Origin: Corynebacterium atrinae
GTDB taxonomy: Bacteria; Actinomycetota; Actinomycetes; Mycobacteriales; Mycobacteriaceae
DNA length: 64,000 bases
Direction: 5' to 3'
Assembly (NCBI RefSeq): GCF_030408455.1
Contig: NZ_CP046977.1
Location: 2,108,001-2,172,000 of the forward strand
Part shown: in pieces, positions 1-8,373 of the stretch
Layout of the letters: every line of letters starts with the position of its first letter
Position numbering within the stretch: position 1 is the stretch's first letter
Notes under the pieces: generated by a model
Told to the model about the DNA's origin: nothing
Databases searched by the model: none
What the model saw: only the letters and a program-made list of their open reading frames with translations
Position numbers and translations under genes: made by a program

Positions 1-843
1 GAGGTCACCGCAATCACCACGCGGAAAGAAGGCCGCAAGGATGTGGCGAGTGGTGTGCGCGTCCGCCGCGCCGACGGCCGGGTCGAGGAGATCGGCGCCG
101 ACATCGTCGTCTCCGGCGCGGATCTCCACCACACCGAGACCCGTCTCCTGCCGCCGAAGTTGCGCACCTACCCGGAGAAGTACTTCGCCTCCCGCGATCC
201 GGGGCTGGGAACCGTGCTGGTCATGGCGGGTGTGAAGGGCAGACTCCCGCAGCTGACCCACCACAACCTGCTGTTCAGCCGCGACTGGTCGGAGGACTTC
301 GAGGCCGTTTTCGACGGGCCGGTGGCCAACCGCCCGCTGGACGCGTCCCGTTCCATCTACGTCTCCATGCCCTCGGCGTCCGACCCGGACGTGGCGCCCG
401 AGGACCACGAGAACCTCTTCATCCTCGTGCCCGTCCCCGCGGCCGAGGAGATCGGGCACGGCGACGCCTACCGCGGGCAGGCCTCCGATCGGGTGCAGGC
501 CATCGCCGACGCCGCCGTCGACCAGATCGCCGAGTGGGCGGGCATCCCGGACCTGGCCGAACGCATCGTCGTGCGCCGGACTCTGGGTCCGGCCGACTTC
601 GCCGAGCGTTTCCACGCCTGGCGGGGCGGTTCCATCGGCCCCGGCCACTCGCTGCGCCAGTCGGCGTTCCTGCGCGGCCGCAACGTCTCCGGGAAGGTCG
701 ACGGCCTGTACTACGCGGGCGCCACCACCGTGCCCGGTGTGGGCGTGCCCATGTGCCTGATCTCCGCCGAGAACGTGGTCAAGCGTCTGCACGGCGACAC
801 CAGCCCGGGCCCGCTCCCGGAGTCGGGGGGCGCCCGTGCCTGA
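1..843 (+). CDS. crtI: Phytoene desaturase, C-terminal part (5' end outside window)
   Basis: The reading frame is open from base 1, so only the last 280 residues are present. The sequence fits the C-terminal half of a CrtI-type FAD-dependent phytoene desaturase: the stretch GLYYAGATTVPGVGVPMCL near the end is the typical C-terminal FAD-contact motif of the amine-oxidase fold. The enzyme desaturates phytoene stepwise to lycopene at the membrane. Its stop overlaps the GTG start of the next gene by 8 bp, so it is translationally coupled to the C50 cyclase genes. The order crtI-crtYe-crtYf-crtEb matches the decaprenoxanthin operon of Corynebacterium glutamicum. Assignment is by motif and operon order. 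Confidence 0.9.
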   Translation, partial: EVTAITTRKEGRKDVASGVRVRRADGRVEEIGADIVVSGADLHHTETRLLPPKLRTYPEKYFASRDPGLGTVLVMAGVKGRLPQLTHHNLLFSRDWSEDFEAVFDGPVANRPLDASRSIYVSMPSASDPDVAPEDHENLFILVPVPAAEEIGHGDAYRGQASDRVQAIADAAVDQIAEWAGIPDLAERIVVRRTLGPADFAERFHAWRGGSIGPGHSLRQSAFLRGRNVSGKVDGLYYAGATTVPGVGVPMCLISAENVVKRLHGDTSPGPLPESGGARA

Positions 844-1180
844 GTTCTTTGAGCCCTTCACCTATCTGACGATCCTCCTGGCCGTCCTGGTCTGTATGGC
901 GTTGTGCGACTGGCGCTGGAAACTGGCCTTCTTCCTCGACGCCCGCCGCGCCGCCGTGCTCAGCGCGGCCGTCGTCGCGGCGTTCCTCGTCTGGGACGCC
1001 CTCGGCATCGCCACCGGATCCTTCTTCCGCGGCGGTTCCTCCTACATGACCGGGGTGGTCCTCGCCCCGGAGATGCCGGTGGAGGAGCCGATCTTCCTGT
1101 TCTTCCTCACCTACCTGACCATCAACCTCACGACCGGGGCGCGTCTGCTTCTCGACGCCCGCGGAAGGCGGTCCGCATGA
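836..1180 (+). CDS. crtYe: C50 carotenoid epsilon-cyclase subunit CrtYe
   Basis: Small 114-residue membrane protein with about three hydrophobic segments. It carries the motif MPVEEPIFLFF, the conserved acidic signature of heterodimeric lycopene-cyclase-domain proteins. With CrtYf it forms the cyclase that closes the epsilon-ionone rings of the C50 carotenoid after chain elongation. The GTG start at 836 lies inside the end of crtI, and the stop overlaps the next ATG in an ATGA arrangement, indicating one polycistronic message. Identification of Ye versus Yf rests on gene order as in C. glutamicum. Confidence 0.88.
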   Translation: MPEFFEPFTYLTILLAVLVCMALCDWRWKLAFFLDARRAAVLSAAVVAAFLVWDALGIATGSFFRGGSSYMTGVVLAPEMPVEEPIFLFFLTYLTINLTTGARLLLDARGRRSA

Positions 1181-1473
1181 CCTACCTGCTCATCAGCCTG
1201 CCGTTCCTCATTCTCGCCGCGGTGCTGTGGGTCATCCGGCGCGGTTCCGCGCCCCGCCAGGTGGCGGTGACCGCGATCGTCGCCGCCGTGCTCCTGGTGC
1301 TCACCGCCGTCTTCGACAACCTCATGATCTGGGCGGAACTCGTCGGCTACGGCGACGCGCAGCGCCTCGGACTGCAGGTCGGCCTCGTGCCCGTCGAGGA
1401 CTTCTTCTACCCGCTGTTCGTCGCACTGATCGTCCCCGCCTTCTGGCCGGGGAGAAAGAAGCAGCATCCATGA
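1177..1473 (+). CDS. crtYf: C50 carotenoid epsilon-cyclase subunit CrtYf
   Basis: A 98-residue protein with three predicted membrane helices and the motif VPVEDFFYPLF, the partner version of the acidic motif seen in CrtYe; FDNLMIWAELVGY is also typical of the family. The ATG at 1177 overlaps the crtYe stop (ATGA) and is preferred over the longer frame opening at 904, which would run back across crtYe. The stop overlaps the crtEb start by 4 bp. It works with CrtYe as a heterodimeric cyclase. Confidence 0.88.
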   Translation: MTYLLISLPFLILAAVLWVIRRGSAPRQVAVTAIVAAVLLVLTAVFDNLMIWAELVGYGDAQRLGLQVGLVPVEDFFYPLFVALIVPAFWPGRKKQHP

Positions 1474-2333
1474 CAACCATCCTCGGGGTGCTCTCCGCTT
1501 CCCGGCCCATCAGCTGGGTCAACACCGCCTTCCCCTTCGGCCTGGCCTACCTGCTGGCCGGCGGGGGACTGGACTGGCTGTTCTGGGTTGGCGTGCTCTT
1601 CTTCCTCATCCCCTACAACATTGCCATGTACGGGATCAACGACGTCTTCGACCACGAATCTGACATCCGCAACCCCCGCAAGGGCGGCGTCGAGGGTGCC
1701 GTCCTGCCGAAGTCGATGCACGCACCCCTGCTGTGGGCCTCGGCGCTGACGACCGTCCCCTTCCTGATCGCGCTGTACGCGGCCGGGACCTGGACCTCGG
1801 CGCTGTGGCTGACCGTCGCCATGGCGGCGGTGATCGCCTACTCCGCGCCTCCCATGCGGTTCAAGGAACGCCCCGTCCTGGATTCGGTGACCTCCTCGGC
1901 GCACTTCGTCACCCCGGCGATCGTCGGCGCCACCATCACCGGCGGCGAGGCGGGCACCCACTTCTGGTTCGCGGCCGGCGCCTTCTTCCTGTGGGGGATG
2001 GCCAGCCACGCGCTCGGCGCCGTGCAGGACGTCAAGGCGGACCGCGAGGGCGGGCTGAGTTCCATCGCCACCGCCTTCGGCGCCCGGCTGACCACCCGCC
2101 TGGCCGCCGGCGCCTACCTGCTGGCGGCGCTGCTGGTCTTCGCCCTGCCCGCCCCGGGGTGGATCGTGGGTATCGCGGGCCTGGGCTACGTGGCCAACAC
2201 GCTGCGCTTCTGGAACATCACCGACGCCACCTGCGAGGACGTCAACCGCGCCTGGCGGGTCTTCCTCTGGCTGAACTACCTCGTCGGCGCGATCGTCACG
2301 ATCACGCTGGCGGCGGTGTTCATCGGGATCTAG
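1470..2333 (+). CDS. crtEb: Lycopene elongase, UbiA-family prenyltransferase
   Basis: The 287-residue protein starts at the ATG overlapping the crtYf stop. It is rich in membrane helices and has the two aspartate motifs of the UbiA superfamily: NDVFDHESD near residue 55 and DVKADREGG near residue 190, which bind the prenyl diphosphate through magnesium. In C. glutamicum CrtEb adds two C5 units to lycopene, giving flavuxanthin, which CrtYe/CrtYf then cyclise to decaprenoxanthin. It is the last gene of the operon; a convergent gene remnant follows at once. Confidence 0.9.
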   Translation: MTTILGVLSASRPISWVNTAFPFGLAYLLAGGGLDWLFWVGVLFFLIPYNIAMYGINDVFDHESDIRNPRKGGVEGAVLPKSMHAPLLWASALTTVPFLIALYAAGTWTSALWLTVAMAAVIAYSAPPMRFKERPVLDSVTSSAHFVTPAIVGATITGGEAGTHFWFAAGAFFLWGMASHALGAVQDVKADREGGLSSIATAFGARLTTRLAAGAYLLAALLVFALPAPGWIVGIAGLGYVANTLRFWNITDATCEDVNRAWRVFLWLNYLVGAIVTITLAAVFIGI

Positions 2334-2474
2334 ACCCCGCAGAAGCGGCGGACCAGCGAGCGGTAGGCCTGCACCGTGAGGTCGAGGTCCGCCAGCTCCA
2401 GGTGCTCGTCGTGGGTGTGCAGCTGGGCGAAGACGTCGCCGAGGGTGCGCTCGCGGGCGCGGAGCGCGAAGCCG
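2330..2474 (-). pseudogene. C-terminal remnant, probably an M20-family metallopeptidase
   Basis: On the minus strand about 48 codons are open and end in a TAG that overlaps the crtEb stop. The translation includes FALRARERTLGDVFAQLHTH and ends LVRRFCGV, which resembles the C-terminus of M20/ArgE-DapE-type metallopeptidases; this resemblance is from memory. The upstream part is missing because an IS6 element begins at about 2475. It ran convergently to the carotenoid operon before being cut. Confidence 0.5.
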
Positions 2475-3312
2475 GACGCTGTTGCAAAGTTGGGCCAGGG
2501 TCGAAAAGCCCAACCTCAAGACATTAGTTGTCCTTGCTCCGGGGTGCTTAAGCTGTCTCGAATATCCGGCTGACGATCACCGCGTCTGGGTTCGGGTGCC
2601 CGTAGGCAAACATCGCGCCCTGGCCTTTCCGTAATGAGTGCATCGCTTCCATCCCTTTCAACGTCCGGTACGCCGAGGTCCGGTTTTTGAACGCCCCCTT
2701 CGGTCCGAGGATCCGTTTCAGCCGCCCATGATCTCCTTCAATGACGTTATTGAGGTATTTCACCTGCCGGTGTTCCACGGTCTGAGGGCAGATTCCCTCT
2801 GACTTCAACTCGGCGATTGCCCTGGCCAGGGAGGGTGCTTTATCGGTGTTGATCACCCGCGGGGACCCGGTTATCGTGTTCGACCTCAGGGTCTTGGCCA
2901 GGAAACGCTTCGCTGCGGCGACGTTACGCTTTGGGGACAGGTAAAAATCCAGGGTCTGCCCACCGGCGGTAATAGCCCGGTAGAGATAGCACCACGTGCC
3001 GCCGACCCGGATATAGGTCTCATCCACCCGCCAGGACCGGGCCTGCCAGTCGGGTACCTGCCGGTACCAGCGAGTCTGCTTATCCAGCTCAGGAGCATAT
3101 TTCTGGACCCAGCGGTAGATGGTGCTGTGATCGACCGGTACGCCGCGTTCGGTCATCATTTCTTCCAGATCGCGGTAGCTCACCCCGTAGCGGCAGTACC
3201 ACCGCACCGCCCACAGGATGATTTCACGGGGGAAATGACGACCGGAGAAGATGCCTATGGCTGTGATTATTTCACGCAGGTCTTTCTACTGCCCCAACTT
3301 TGCAACAGCACC
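2475..3312 (-). mobile_element. IS6-family element (IS1628-like), copy A
   Basis: About 838 bp bounded by inverted ends: GGTGCTGTTGCAAAGTTGG inward from 3312 and GACGCTGTTGCAAAGTTGGG inward from 2475. The same two end variants and the same length recur in the copy at 50250-51087, so these two are one isoform. The 8-bp flanks (2467-2474 and 3313-3320) are not duplicates, unlike a fresh IS6 insertion. It separates the cut peptidase remnant from the Fic gene. Confidence 0.85.
2548..3258 (-). pseudogene. IS6-family transposase with lost start codon (ATG to ATA)
   Basis: The frame encodes the 236-residue IS6 DDE transposase (WAVRWYCRYGVSYRDLEEM, then DETYIRVGGTWCYLYRAI with the first catalytic Asp, INTDKAP with the second, and NNVIEGDHGRLKRI with the Glu). 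In the other copies translation begins at ATG-GGC-ATC; here that codon, at 3258-3256, is ATA. The next in-frame ATG is at 3207, which would remove 17 residues of the DNA-binding N-terminus. It may be inactive or poorly expressed; the coding sequence is otherwise intact. Confidence 0.8.
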
Positions 3313-3353
3313 GAACCGAATACTAGGACTATCCCCAAAAATGTGCGCCCCGA

Positions 3354-4715
3354 TTAGCGCTTAAACGCCTCCGCTAGCTGTGCCAAGAAGAGATCCACTA
3401 CCCCATCCGCAAAAACTTTCGCTCTGCTACGCAAGCTTTCAGTAATAACTGGCTCAAGCTCCCGCCCAAACGCATCGAAGCGATAGTCAGCAGAAGTCAC
3501 CACCACAAGATCACTAGTGGCCTCTTCACCGCTTCTAGCTGCCAACACGAGAGGGAGGACCTCGACAATTCTCTTCGGAGAATTACTCATGAAATATAGA
3601 TATAGGCAATATTTATCCGCAAAGGCCGTATAACCCGTTGGCGGAGCCGGGGGGCGGCCATTGAGGGACCTAAAGAGGTCAAACTTCATATCCAGCTTTT
3701 TAGCCTGCTCGTCTAGGGGGGATCGAATCTCTGTATAAAGAGTTTCCTGAAGCCGAAGAGCTGCATCGTGCAATTCCGGCAGCACACGCGTGGGTCGCAA
3801 TGCTTCTGCGAGCTTGTCTGCTGCGGATTTCGCACTAGTAGGGCGAGTGAGATCTGTGATTACCAAGTTGATGGTGTCAGTCACTCGTTCAGCAATAAAA
3901 CGGATGAGTCGCCGTGGATCACCATCATCAGCCATTTCCAGAGCTTGGATATAGTCTCCCCGTTGATCCTGATAGATAAGGAGGGGAACTCCAGGATCTC
4001 GGTAGAGAAAAGTGCTCGCTAAAGTACGAGCCACCCTCCCGTTTCCATCTGCGAACGGATGAATGCATACAAAAGCATAATGGGCATAGGCTGCCTGAAT
4101 AACCGTATCGGCCTTTTGAAAATTCTCCGACTCAAGTTCAGATATAAATCTTGCCATCTCAGCCGGAGTATCTTCGACTGGGGCGTAAGCGTGAATAGTC
4201 TCGTCAGGACGCGTGGGTCTATTCGGCTGAGCTTTATACTCCCCCTTGCGTAGAGCTTGCTTCTGAACCCCAACAGCGGTGTGGACTTCGTGGCTGTCTT
4301 GACTACGCAGTAGTACTGCATGCAGTTCTCGAATCCACTGCTGGGTTATAGGAACTTGTCCTGTAACCGCGTCAAGGACATACTCAAACCCTTCGAGGGT
4401 ATCCTCAAAGGCTGGCCGGACGTGCTGGCCTTTCTCCTCCATTTGCCTTTCCCAGGCTTCGAGCTGAAACGCCACAGTTCGAGTGAAACCTCGATCAGTT
4501 TGGAAGATCCCTTCAATCGCATTGGTATCAACCGCTGCCGCACGTCTAGTTCTCTCTAGTGCAGCCTCCAAGGACGAACTAGAGGTGCCTTTTTTTACTT
4601 GGGCCAATCTCTCCGCTGATTGAATAACATCTTGCAGTGAGACCTCAACCTGTTCCCACTCATCAAAACTGGGAAAGGGTCGGTATTCGGGAAGCGGAAA
4701 GCTTGATTCCATCAT
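3354..4715 (-). CDS. Fic-domain protein (AMP/nucleotidyl transferase type), class II
   Basis: A 453-residue protein. The Fic active-site motif HPFADGNGRVARTL lies near residue 218 (catalytic His, then the DGNGR anion hole). Upstream near residue 57 is TNAIEG, matching the inhibitory [ST]xxxE[GN] motif; its N-terminal position makes this a self-inhibited class II Fic protein. Such enzymes transfer AMP or a related group to target hydroxyls. The start at 4715 lies 7 nt behind TAGGCT, a likely -10 box, implying a leaderless message; a longer frame from 4850 is less likely. No partner antitoxin is seen. Target unknown; a role in stress or phage response is inference. Confidence 0.85.
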   Translation of the reverse strand: MMESSFPLPEYRPFPSFDEWEQVEVSLQDVIQSAERLAQVKKGTSSSSLEAALERTRRAAAVDTNAIEGIFQTDRGFTRTVAFQLEAWERQMEEKGQHVRPAFEDTLEGFEYVLDAVTGQVPITQQWIRELHAVLLRSQDSHEVHTAVGVQKQALRKGEYKAQPNRPTRPDETIHAYAPVEDTPAEMARFISELESENFQKADTVIQAAYAHYAFVCIHPFADGNGRVARTLASTFLYRDPGVPLLIYQDQRGDYIQALEMADDGDPRRLIRFIAERVTDTINLVITDLTRPTSAKSAADKLAEALRPTRVLPELHDAALRLQETLYTEIRSPLDEQAKKLDMKFDLFRSLNGRPPAPPTGYTAFADKYCLYLYFMSNSPKRIVEVLPLVLAARSGEEATSDLVVVTSADYRFDAFGRELEPVITESLRSRAKVFADGVVDLFLAQLAEAFKR

Positions 4716-4959
4716 GCAAGTCAGCCTAACGCAGGAAGAATCGAGACCTCGACCACGGGCTATGGCGATCCATAACATCCAAAACATGAGCCCTACATGG
4801 ATTTTTAGGGTACACCCATATGATCCCGTTGACATGCGTGGATCTACCATGTGTGACTTGCAGCTTCGTTTGGCGGTTTTTCCGCAGCTTCGAATGGCGG
4901 TTCAGTCGACGCCGATGGCAACACCTGGATAGGCCACCCGGGCGCTCGGGATGGGCTTA

Positions 4960-5556
4960 TTAGAGGCCGAAGGCGCCGCCGCTGACGAGGATGAAGATGC
5001 CCAGGCCGATCAGGACGATCGGGAACAGCACGTGCTCCCAGCGCTCAAGGACTTCTGCGATGGGCGGGCGGGTGGCCACGAACTTTGCCAGCAGGACCAG
5101 GCCTGCCACCAGGACGAGGAAAACGATGCAGTAGATGATGACGGCGGCAGTGTCCACGTTGAGGAAGACCGGGACGTAGACGCCGATATTGTCGCCACCG
5201 TTGGCAAACGTCACACCGGCGACGGTCAGCACACCCACCTTTTTCCCGGCGATCTCCGCATCATCATCGTCGTCATCATCGCTTCGCCAGGCCTGCCAGG
5301 CCGCCCATAGTCCCAGGGCCAGGGGAATTAGTCCGAAGTACGGGATCGCCTCAGCAGGTAGGAATGCTCCTGCCCCCAGCGTGACCAGGACTGCGGCCGC
5401 GAGGATGCCCATGAAGCCGAGGTACTGACCAGCCAGAATCCGAAGCGTGGTCCCTTTTTGCCCCGCCCCGCGGGCAAAAAACAGCGAGAGCACGATGATG
5501 TCGTCGATATTGGTGGCGATAAACAGACCAATCGCCGACAGTAGACCGGTTACCAC
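4960..5556 (-). CDS. cadD: CadD-family cadmium resistance transporter
   Basis: A 198-residue membrane protein with five to six hydrophobic segments, starting IGLFIATNIDDIIVLSLFFARG and carrying FANGGDNIGVYVPVF, both hallmark motifs of CadD/LysE-type cadmium exporters. A run of seven aspartates near residue 90 forms a cytoplasmic acidic loop. The GTG start at 5556 shares one base with the stop of the upstream regulator, so the two genes form an operon. A second copy, very similar, is at 49551-50147, and even the sequence downstream of both copies is related (4885-4930 versus 49480-49520). Confidence 0.87.
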   Translation of the reverse strand: MVTGLLSAIGLFIATNIDDIIVLSLFFARGAGQKGTTLRILAGQYLGFMGILAAAVLVTLGAGAFLPAEAIPYFGLIPLALGLWAAWQAWRSDDDDDDDAEIAGKKVGVLTVAGVTFANGGDNIGVYVPVFLNVDTAAVIIYCIVFLVLVAGLVLLAKFVATRPPIAEVLERWEHVLFPIVLIGLGIFILVSGGAFGL

Positions 5557-5915
5557 TACGCACTCTCCTGTCCAGTGACACACCCAGGTACGGCGCATCC
5601 GGCGTCGATGCATTCGGCGTTGTCATCGACGGCCAGGGTGATATCCAGCAACGCGTTCAATGCCTGCGCCAGATGAGCATCAACGATCTCGTAGCGGGTC
5701 TGTCGCCCCTGCGGTTCGGCGACAACAATTCCGCAGTCCCTCAGGCAGGCGAGATGGTTCGACACGTTCGAGCGCGTCAGTTCCAGATCCTGGGCGAGAG
5801 CGGCCGGGTAGGCCGGCCCCTCCAGCAGCGCCAGGAGAATGCGGGAACGAGTCGGATCCGCCATGGCCCGACCCAACCGGTTCATCACGTCTAGACGAGA
5901 AGCAATAGTCAGCAT
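5556..5915 (-). CDS. cmtR: ArsR/SmtB-family metal sensor, CmtR-like
   Basis: A 119-residue winged-helix repressor. The recognition region LTRSNVSNHLACLRDCG holds the C-x3-C pair that corresponds to the Cd/Pb ligands of CmtR from mycobacteria, and the C-terminal tail supplies further cysteines (ECIDAGCAVPGC). Metal binding should release DNA and allow cadD transcription. It lies directly upstream of, and overlaps, cadD. A 10-bp direct repeat just upstream of the start is the likely operator. The call as CmtR-like rests on the cysteine spacing. Confidence 0.85.
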   Translation of the reverse strand: MLTIASRLDVMNRLGRAMADPTRSRILLALLEGPAYPAALAQDLELTRSNVSNHLACLRDCGIVVAEPQGRQTRYEIVDAHLAQALNALLDITLAVDDNAECIDAGCAVPGCVTGQESA

Positions 5916-5916
5916 G

Positions 5917-5945
5917 TGCTGAACTATACAGCTGTTGCTGAACTA
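5917..5945. promoter_or_regulatory. Candidate CmtR operator: direct repeat
   Basis: TGCTGAACTA occurs at 5917-5926 and again at 5936-5945, 19 bp apart, immediately upstream of the cmtR start. Two identical half-sites on nearly the same DNA face suit binding of repressor dimers over the cmtR-cadD promoter. Operator role is inferred from position. Confidence 0.5.
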
Positions 5946-6120
5946 ACTTCGACATGGGGTGGCGTCGTTGCCAGAGGTCGTCTGCACTTTCAGGCTGAGG
6001 CCTTCACTGCGCAGGAAGGAAGCGGCTGCCTAGTTGGCGGTGTTCCCGACGTGATTTAAAGGTGAGGGCTATTGCCGGCAGCTTCCGGCCCAGACCAGCG
6101 GCGGCCCACGTACCGATCAA

Positions 6121-6181
6121 GGTGTCCCACTTCCTTGGAAGTGGGACACCTCTATTGACAATGAATTGAAAATTCATTGTC
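6121..6181. other. Two adjacent perfect palindromes upstream of a recombinase gene (candidate res site)
   Basis: Bases 6121-6150 form a 14-bp perfect inverted repeat with a 2-nt centre, and 6157-6181 an 11-bp perfect repeat with a 3-nt centre. The spacing and 25-30 bp size fit subsites of a serine-resolvase recombination site, and the recombinase gene starts 85 bp downstream. The first could instead be a terminator stem, but no T-run follows it. Confidence 0.45.
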
Positions 6182-6265
6182 CCAGGACGCGCCTGTTCCA
6201 CAAGTTATCCCAATAGACTGTCCCGTCAGACCCGTTGCGGAATATACTTCCGGTACGATTTCGGC

Positions 6266-6889
6266 ATGAAGATCGGATATGCCCGAGTGTCGACCGCAAA
6301 ACAAGACCTCGACCGTCAGGTCGACGCGCTGCGCCAGGAAGGTATTGCGGACAAATACATCTACGTCGACAAGAAATCCGGATCCACCACCAACCGCCCG
6401 GGACTCCACAAGGCACTGGATCAAGCTCGCGCGGGTGATGTCATCGTCGTCCACACCCTCGACCGGTTGGGGCGCACCGTTCGCGACACCCTCAACCTGA
6501 TCCACGACCTCCAGGAGCGCGAGGTCGGGGTACGCACCCTGGCCGATCCGATCAAGGTCGATTCCTCCGACCCTCATGATCCGATGGCCCAACTGGCGGT
6601 GGTGATCCTGTCGTTGTTCGGGCAGATGGAACGCACCTACGCCCTCGAGCGCGCAGCTCACGCCCGAGCCGTGGCCACGGCGAAGGGCAAGCGGGTGGGC
6701 AGGCCCAGTGTGGTCGACCCAGACAAGTTGAAATATGCCGAGCATCTGCGCAATGAAGGATTCTCGATGCGCGAGATCGTGGAGAAAACAAACATTGCCC
6801 GCACCACCCTCTACCGGTACCTACCTCCCCGACCGGTAGATACCCACACCGCCGAAGGACAGGACCTCGCTCCTGGTGCTGGTGAGTGA
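6266..6889 (+). CDS. Serine recombinase (resolvase), probably TniR-type
   Basis: A 207-residue small serine recombinase. The N-terminus MKIGYARVSTAKQDLDRQVD contains the catalytic Ser at about residue 10; LDRLGRTVRDTL and the ER/helix-E region follow, and the C-terminus has a helix-turn-helix (SMREIVEKTNIARTTLYRYL). Tn402/Tn5053 transposons carry such a resolvase beside res, downstream of tniABQ and cargo. Here it is next to cmtR-cadD and is followed by a Tn402-like end, so it is likely the cointegrate resolvase of the same transposon family. Confidence 0.85.
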   Translation: MKIGYARVSTAKQDLDRQVDALRQEGIADKYIYVDKKSGSTTNRPGLHKALDQARAGDVIVVHTLDRLGRTVRDTLNLIHDLQEREVGVRTLADPIKVDSSDPHDPMAQLAVVILSLFGQMERTYALERAAHARAVATAKGKRVGRPSVVDPDKLKYAEHLRNEGFSMREIVEKTNIARTTLYRYLPPRPVDTHTAEGQDLAPGAGE

Positions 6890-6915
6890 ACATGGCTTCT
6901 GAAAAATGACGGACA
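6887..6915. repeat. Candidate Tn402-family terminal inverted repeat (right end)
   Basis: Read on the minus strand inward, the bases give GTCATTTTTCAGAAGCC, closely matching the Tn402/Tn5053 end consensus (TGTC, then TTTTCAGAAG, as I recall it). It sits directly after the resolvase gene. The matching left-type end is at 45543, beside tniA. Exact boundary uncertain. Confidence 0.5.
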
Positions 6916-7112
6916 GTGCAGGTGAGTACTGGCATCAGAATGTCAGAATTCGACTTCACTCGCCCAGGTCACGATAGGCAGATAGACAGACGAGTTCTGA
7001 AAACCCCAGCCGGTCTCGAGGCCGCCCGAGGGGCCCGCCCCGCTCCTGAGTGGAGATACACTGCGCACCGCGCGGAAACTGCTATGAGCACAAAGACATG
7101 ACCCTCGCCTAG

Positions 7113-7220
7113 ATCGGTACAGTTCTAGGTGTGAGCCGCACCACCGCCTGCCGGACCTTGCGCCGCGAGGCCGGAGTCACCCCACCCCGACGTCGGCGGG
7201 AAACGAACCGGGTGGAGTAG
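7113..7220 (+). pseudogene. Helix-turn-helix remnant of a recombinase-like protein
   Basis: Thirty-five codons read IGTVLGVSRTTACRTLRREA followed by a basic tail and a stop at 7218-7220. This is the usual C-terminal DNA-binding helix-turn-helix of serine recombinases or transposase helpers. A TAG at 7110-7112 interrupts the frame (TLA-stop-IGTVLG, where a Gln codon would be expected). It ends a few bases before the next transposase start. Confidence 0.4.
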
Positions 7221-7222
7221 TC

Positions 7223-7872
7223 ATGAGCGCAGGCGGCAGGCCCCAGACACCCACCGGCGTCTCCGCACGTGAACACACCGCCGCCGCCCGCTGGGAGATA
7301 CTGCGCCGACACGTCGAGGACGGGATCCCGTTGACCCGGCTGGCCACCCAGGCAGGGATCGGGTTACGGACCCTGCAGCGCTGGCACGCGGCCTACCGCA
7401 CCGAGGGAATAGCCGGGTTATCCCCGGTCCAACCAGCACCCCGGGGGCGACGGATCCATCCGGAACTCCATGCCCTGATCGAGGGGTTGGCCCTGATCAG
7501 ACCACGGCTGACAGGAGCGGCGATCACCCGCAGGGCCAATGCGATCGCCGCCGAACAGGGCTGGAACACCGTCTCCTCCAGCACCGTCCGCTCGATCATC
7601 GGTGACCTGGATCCGGGCCTGCTCACCCTCGCCCACCAGGGGCCAGTGGCCTACCGGGACACCTTCGAGCTGGTCTGGCGACACCGGGCCGAGCGGGCCA
7701 ATGCCACCTGGCAGGCCGATCACACCGCACTCGACCTCCTCATTCGGGACGCCAACGGTGCCCCCGCCCGCCCCTGGTTGACGGTGATCCTGGATGACTA
7801 CTCCCGCGCGGTCTGCGGTTACCTGGTCTTTCTCGGTGCCCCCTCGGCGATGAACACCGCCCTGGCGCTGCG
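7223..7872 (+). pseudogene. rve-type (Mu/IS481-like) transposase, 3' part lost
   Basis: The N-terminal part has a helix-turn-helix (LTRLATQAGIGLRTLQRWHA), then the integrase core begins with WQADHTALDLLI (first catalytic Asp) and LTVILDDYSRAVCGY. After LALR at about 7872 the frame changes to a membrane transporter sequence, so the second Asp and the Glu are missing. It is therefore dead as a transposase. Confidence 0.7.
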
Positions 7873-8294
7873 GCATGATCTTCGGGGCCATGCTCGGCAA
7901 TTCGGGTCTCGCGGAGTCGATCGGCTCCGGCCTGAACAACATGCTCGGCGTGTCGAGCGCCATGATCATCACCGCCATGGCCGTGCTGCTGGCGATCATC
8001 ATCTCCGAGACCACCAGCAACACCGCCGCTGCCGCGGTCACGGTGCCCATCGTGGTTCCTCTGGCGATCGCCGCGGGTGTCGACCCGGTGATCCCGGCTA
8101 TGGCCGCGACCTTCGCTGCGTCCTTCGGGTTCATGCTCCCGATCTCCACACCGCAGAACGCCATCGTCTACGGCTCTGGATGTGTCTCCATTGGACGGAT
8201 GATCCGGACCGGGATCAGCTTCGATATCATCGGCGGCGCGCTCATCGTCCTCTTTCTGCCCACCGTCGCCTCGGTGGTGGGCATCGGCGGATAA
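7873..8294 (+). pseudogene. DASS/SLC13-family anion transporter, C-terminal fragment
   Basis: About 139 residues in another frame: IFGAMLGNSGLAESIGSGL, ISETTSNTAAAAVTVPI and GFMLPISTPQNAIVYGSG. The SNT and TPxNAIVY motifs are hallmarks of sodium/dicarboxylate or sulfate symporters of the DASS family, covering the last membrane helices. The N-terminal two thirds are missing because the preceding transposase segment was joined at about 7872. A strong terminator at 8374 still follows it. Confidence 0.75.
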
Positions 8295-8373
8295 CCCCAA
8301 TGCCGTTCGGTTAAGGGGCAACAGTCGGTGTCAACCCTCTGGGTTTCGACGCCGCCCTGGGTTCGTACTCACT

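Noticed and set aside
1407..2519. 370-codon minus-strand frame opposite the carotenoid genes
   Set aside because: Arg/Pro/Gly-rich shadow of crtYf/crtEb with no motif; the plus-strand genes are clear.
6916..7101. 61-codon plus-strand frame
   Set aside because: No recognisable domain and lies in the transposon-end region; more likely non-coding.
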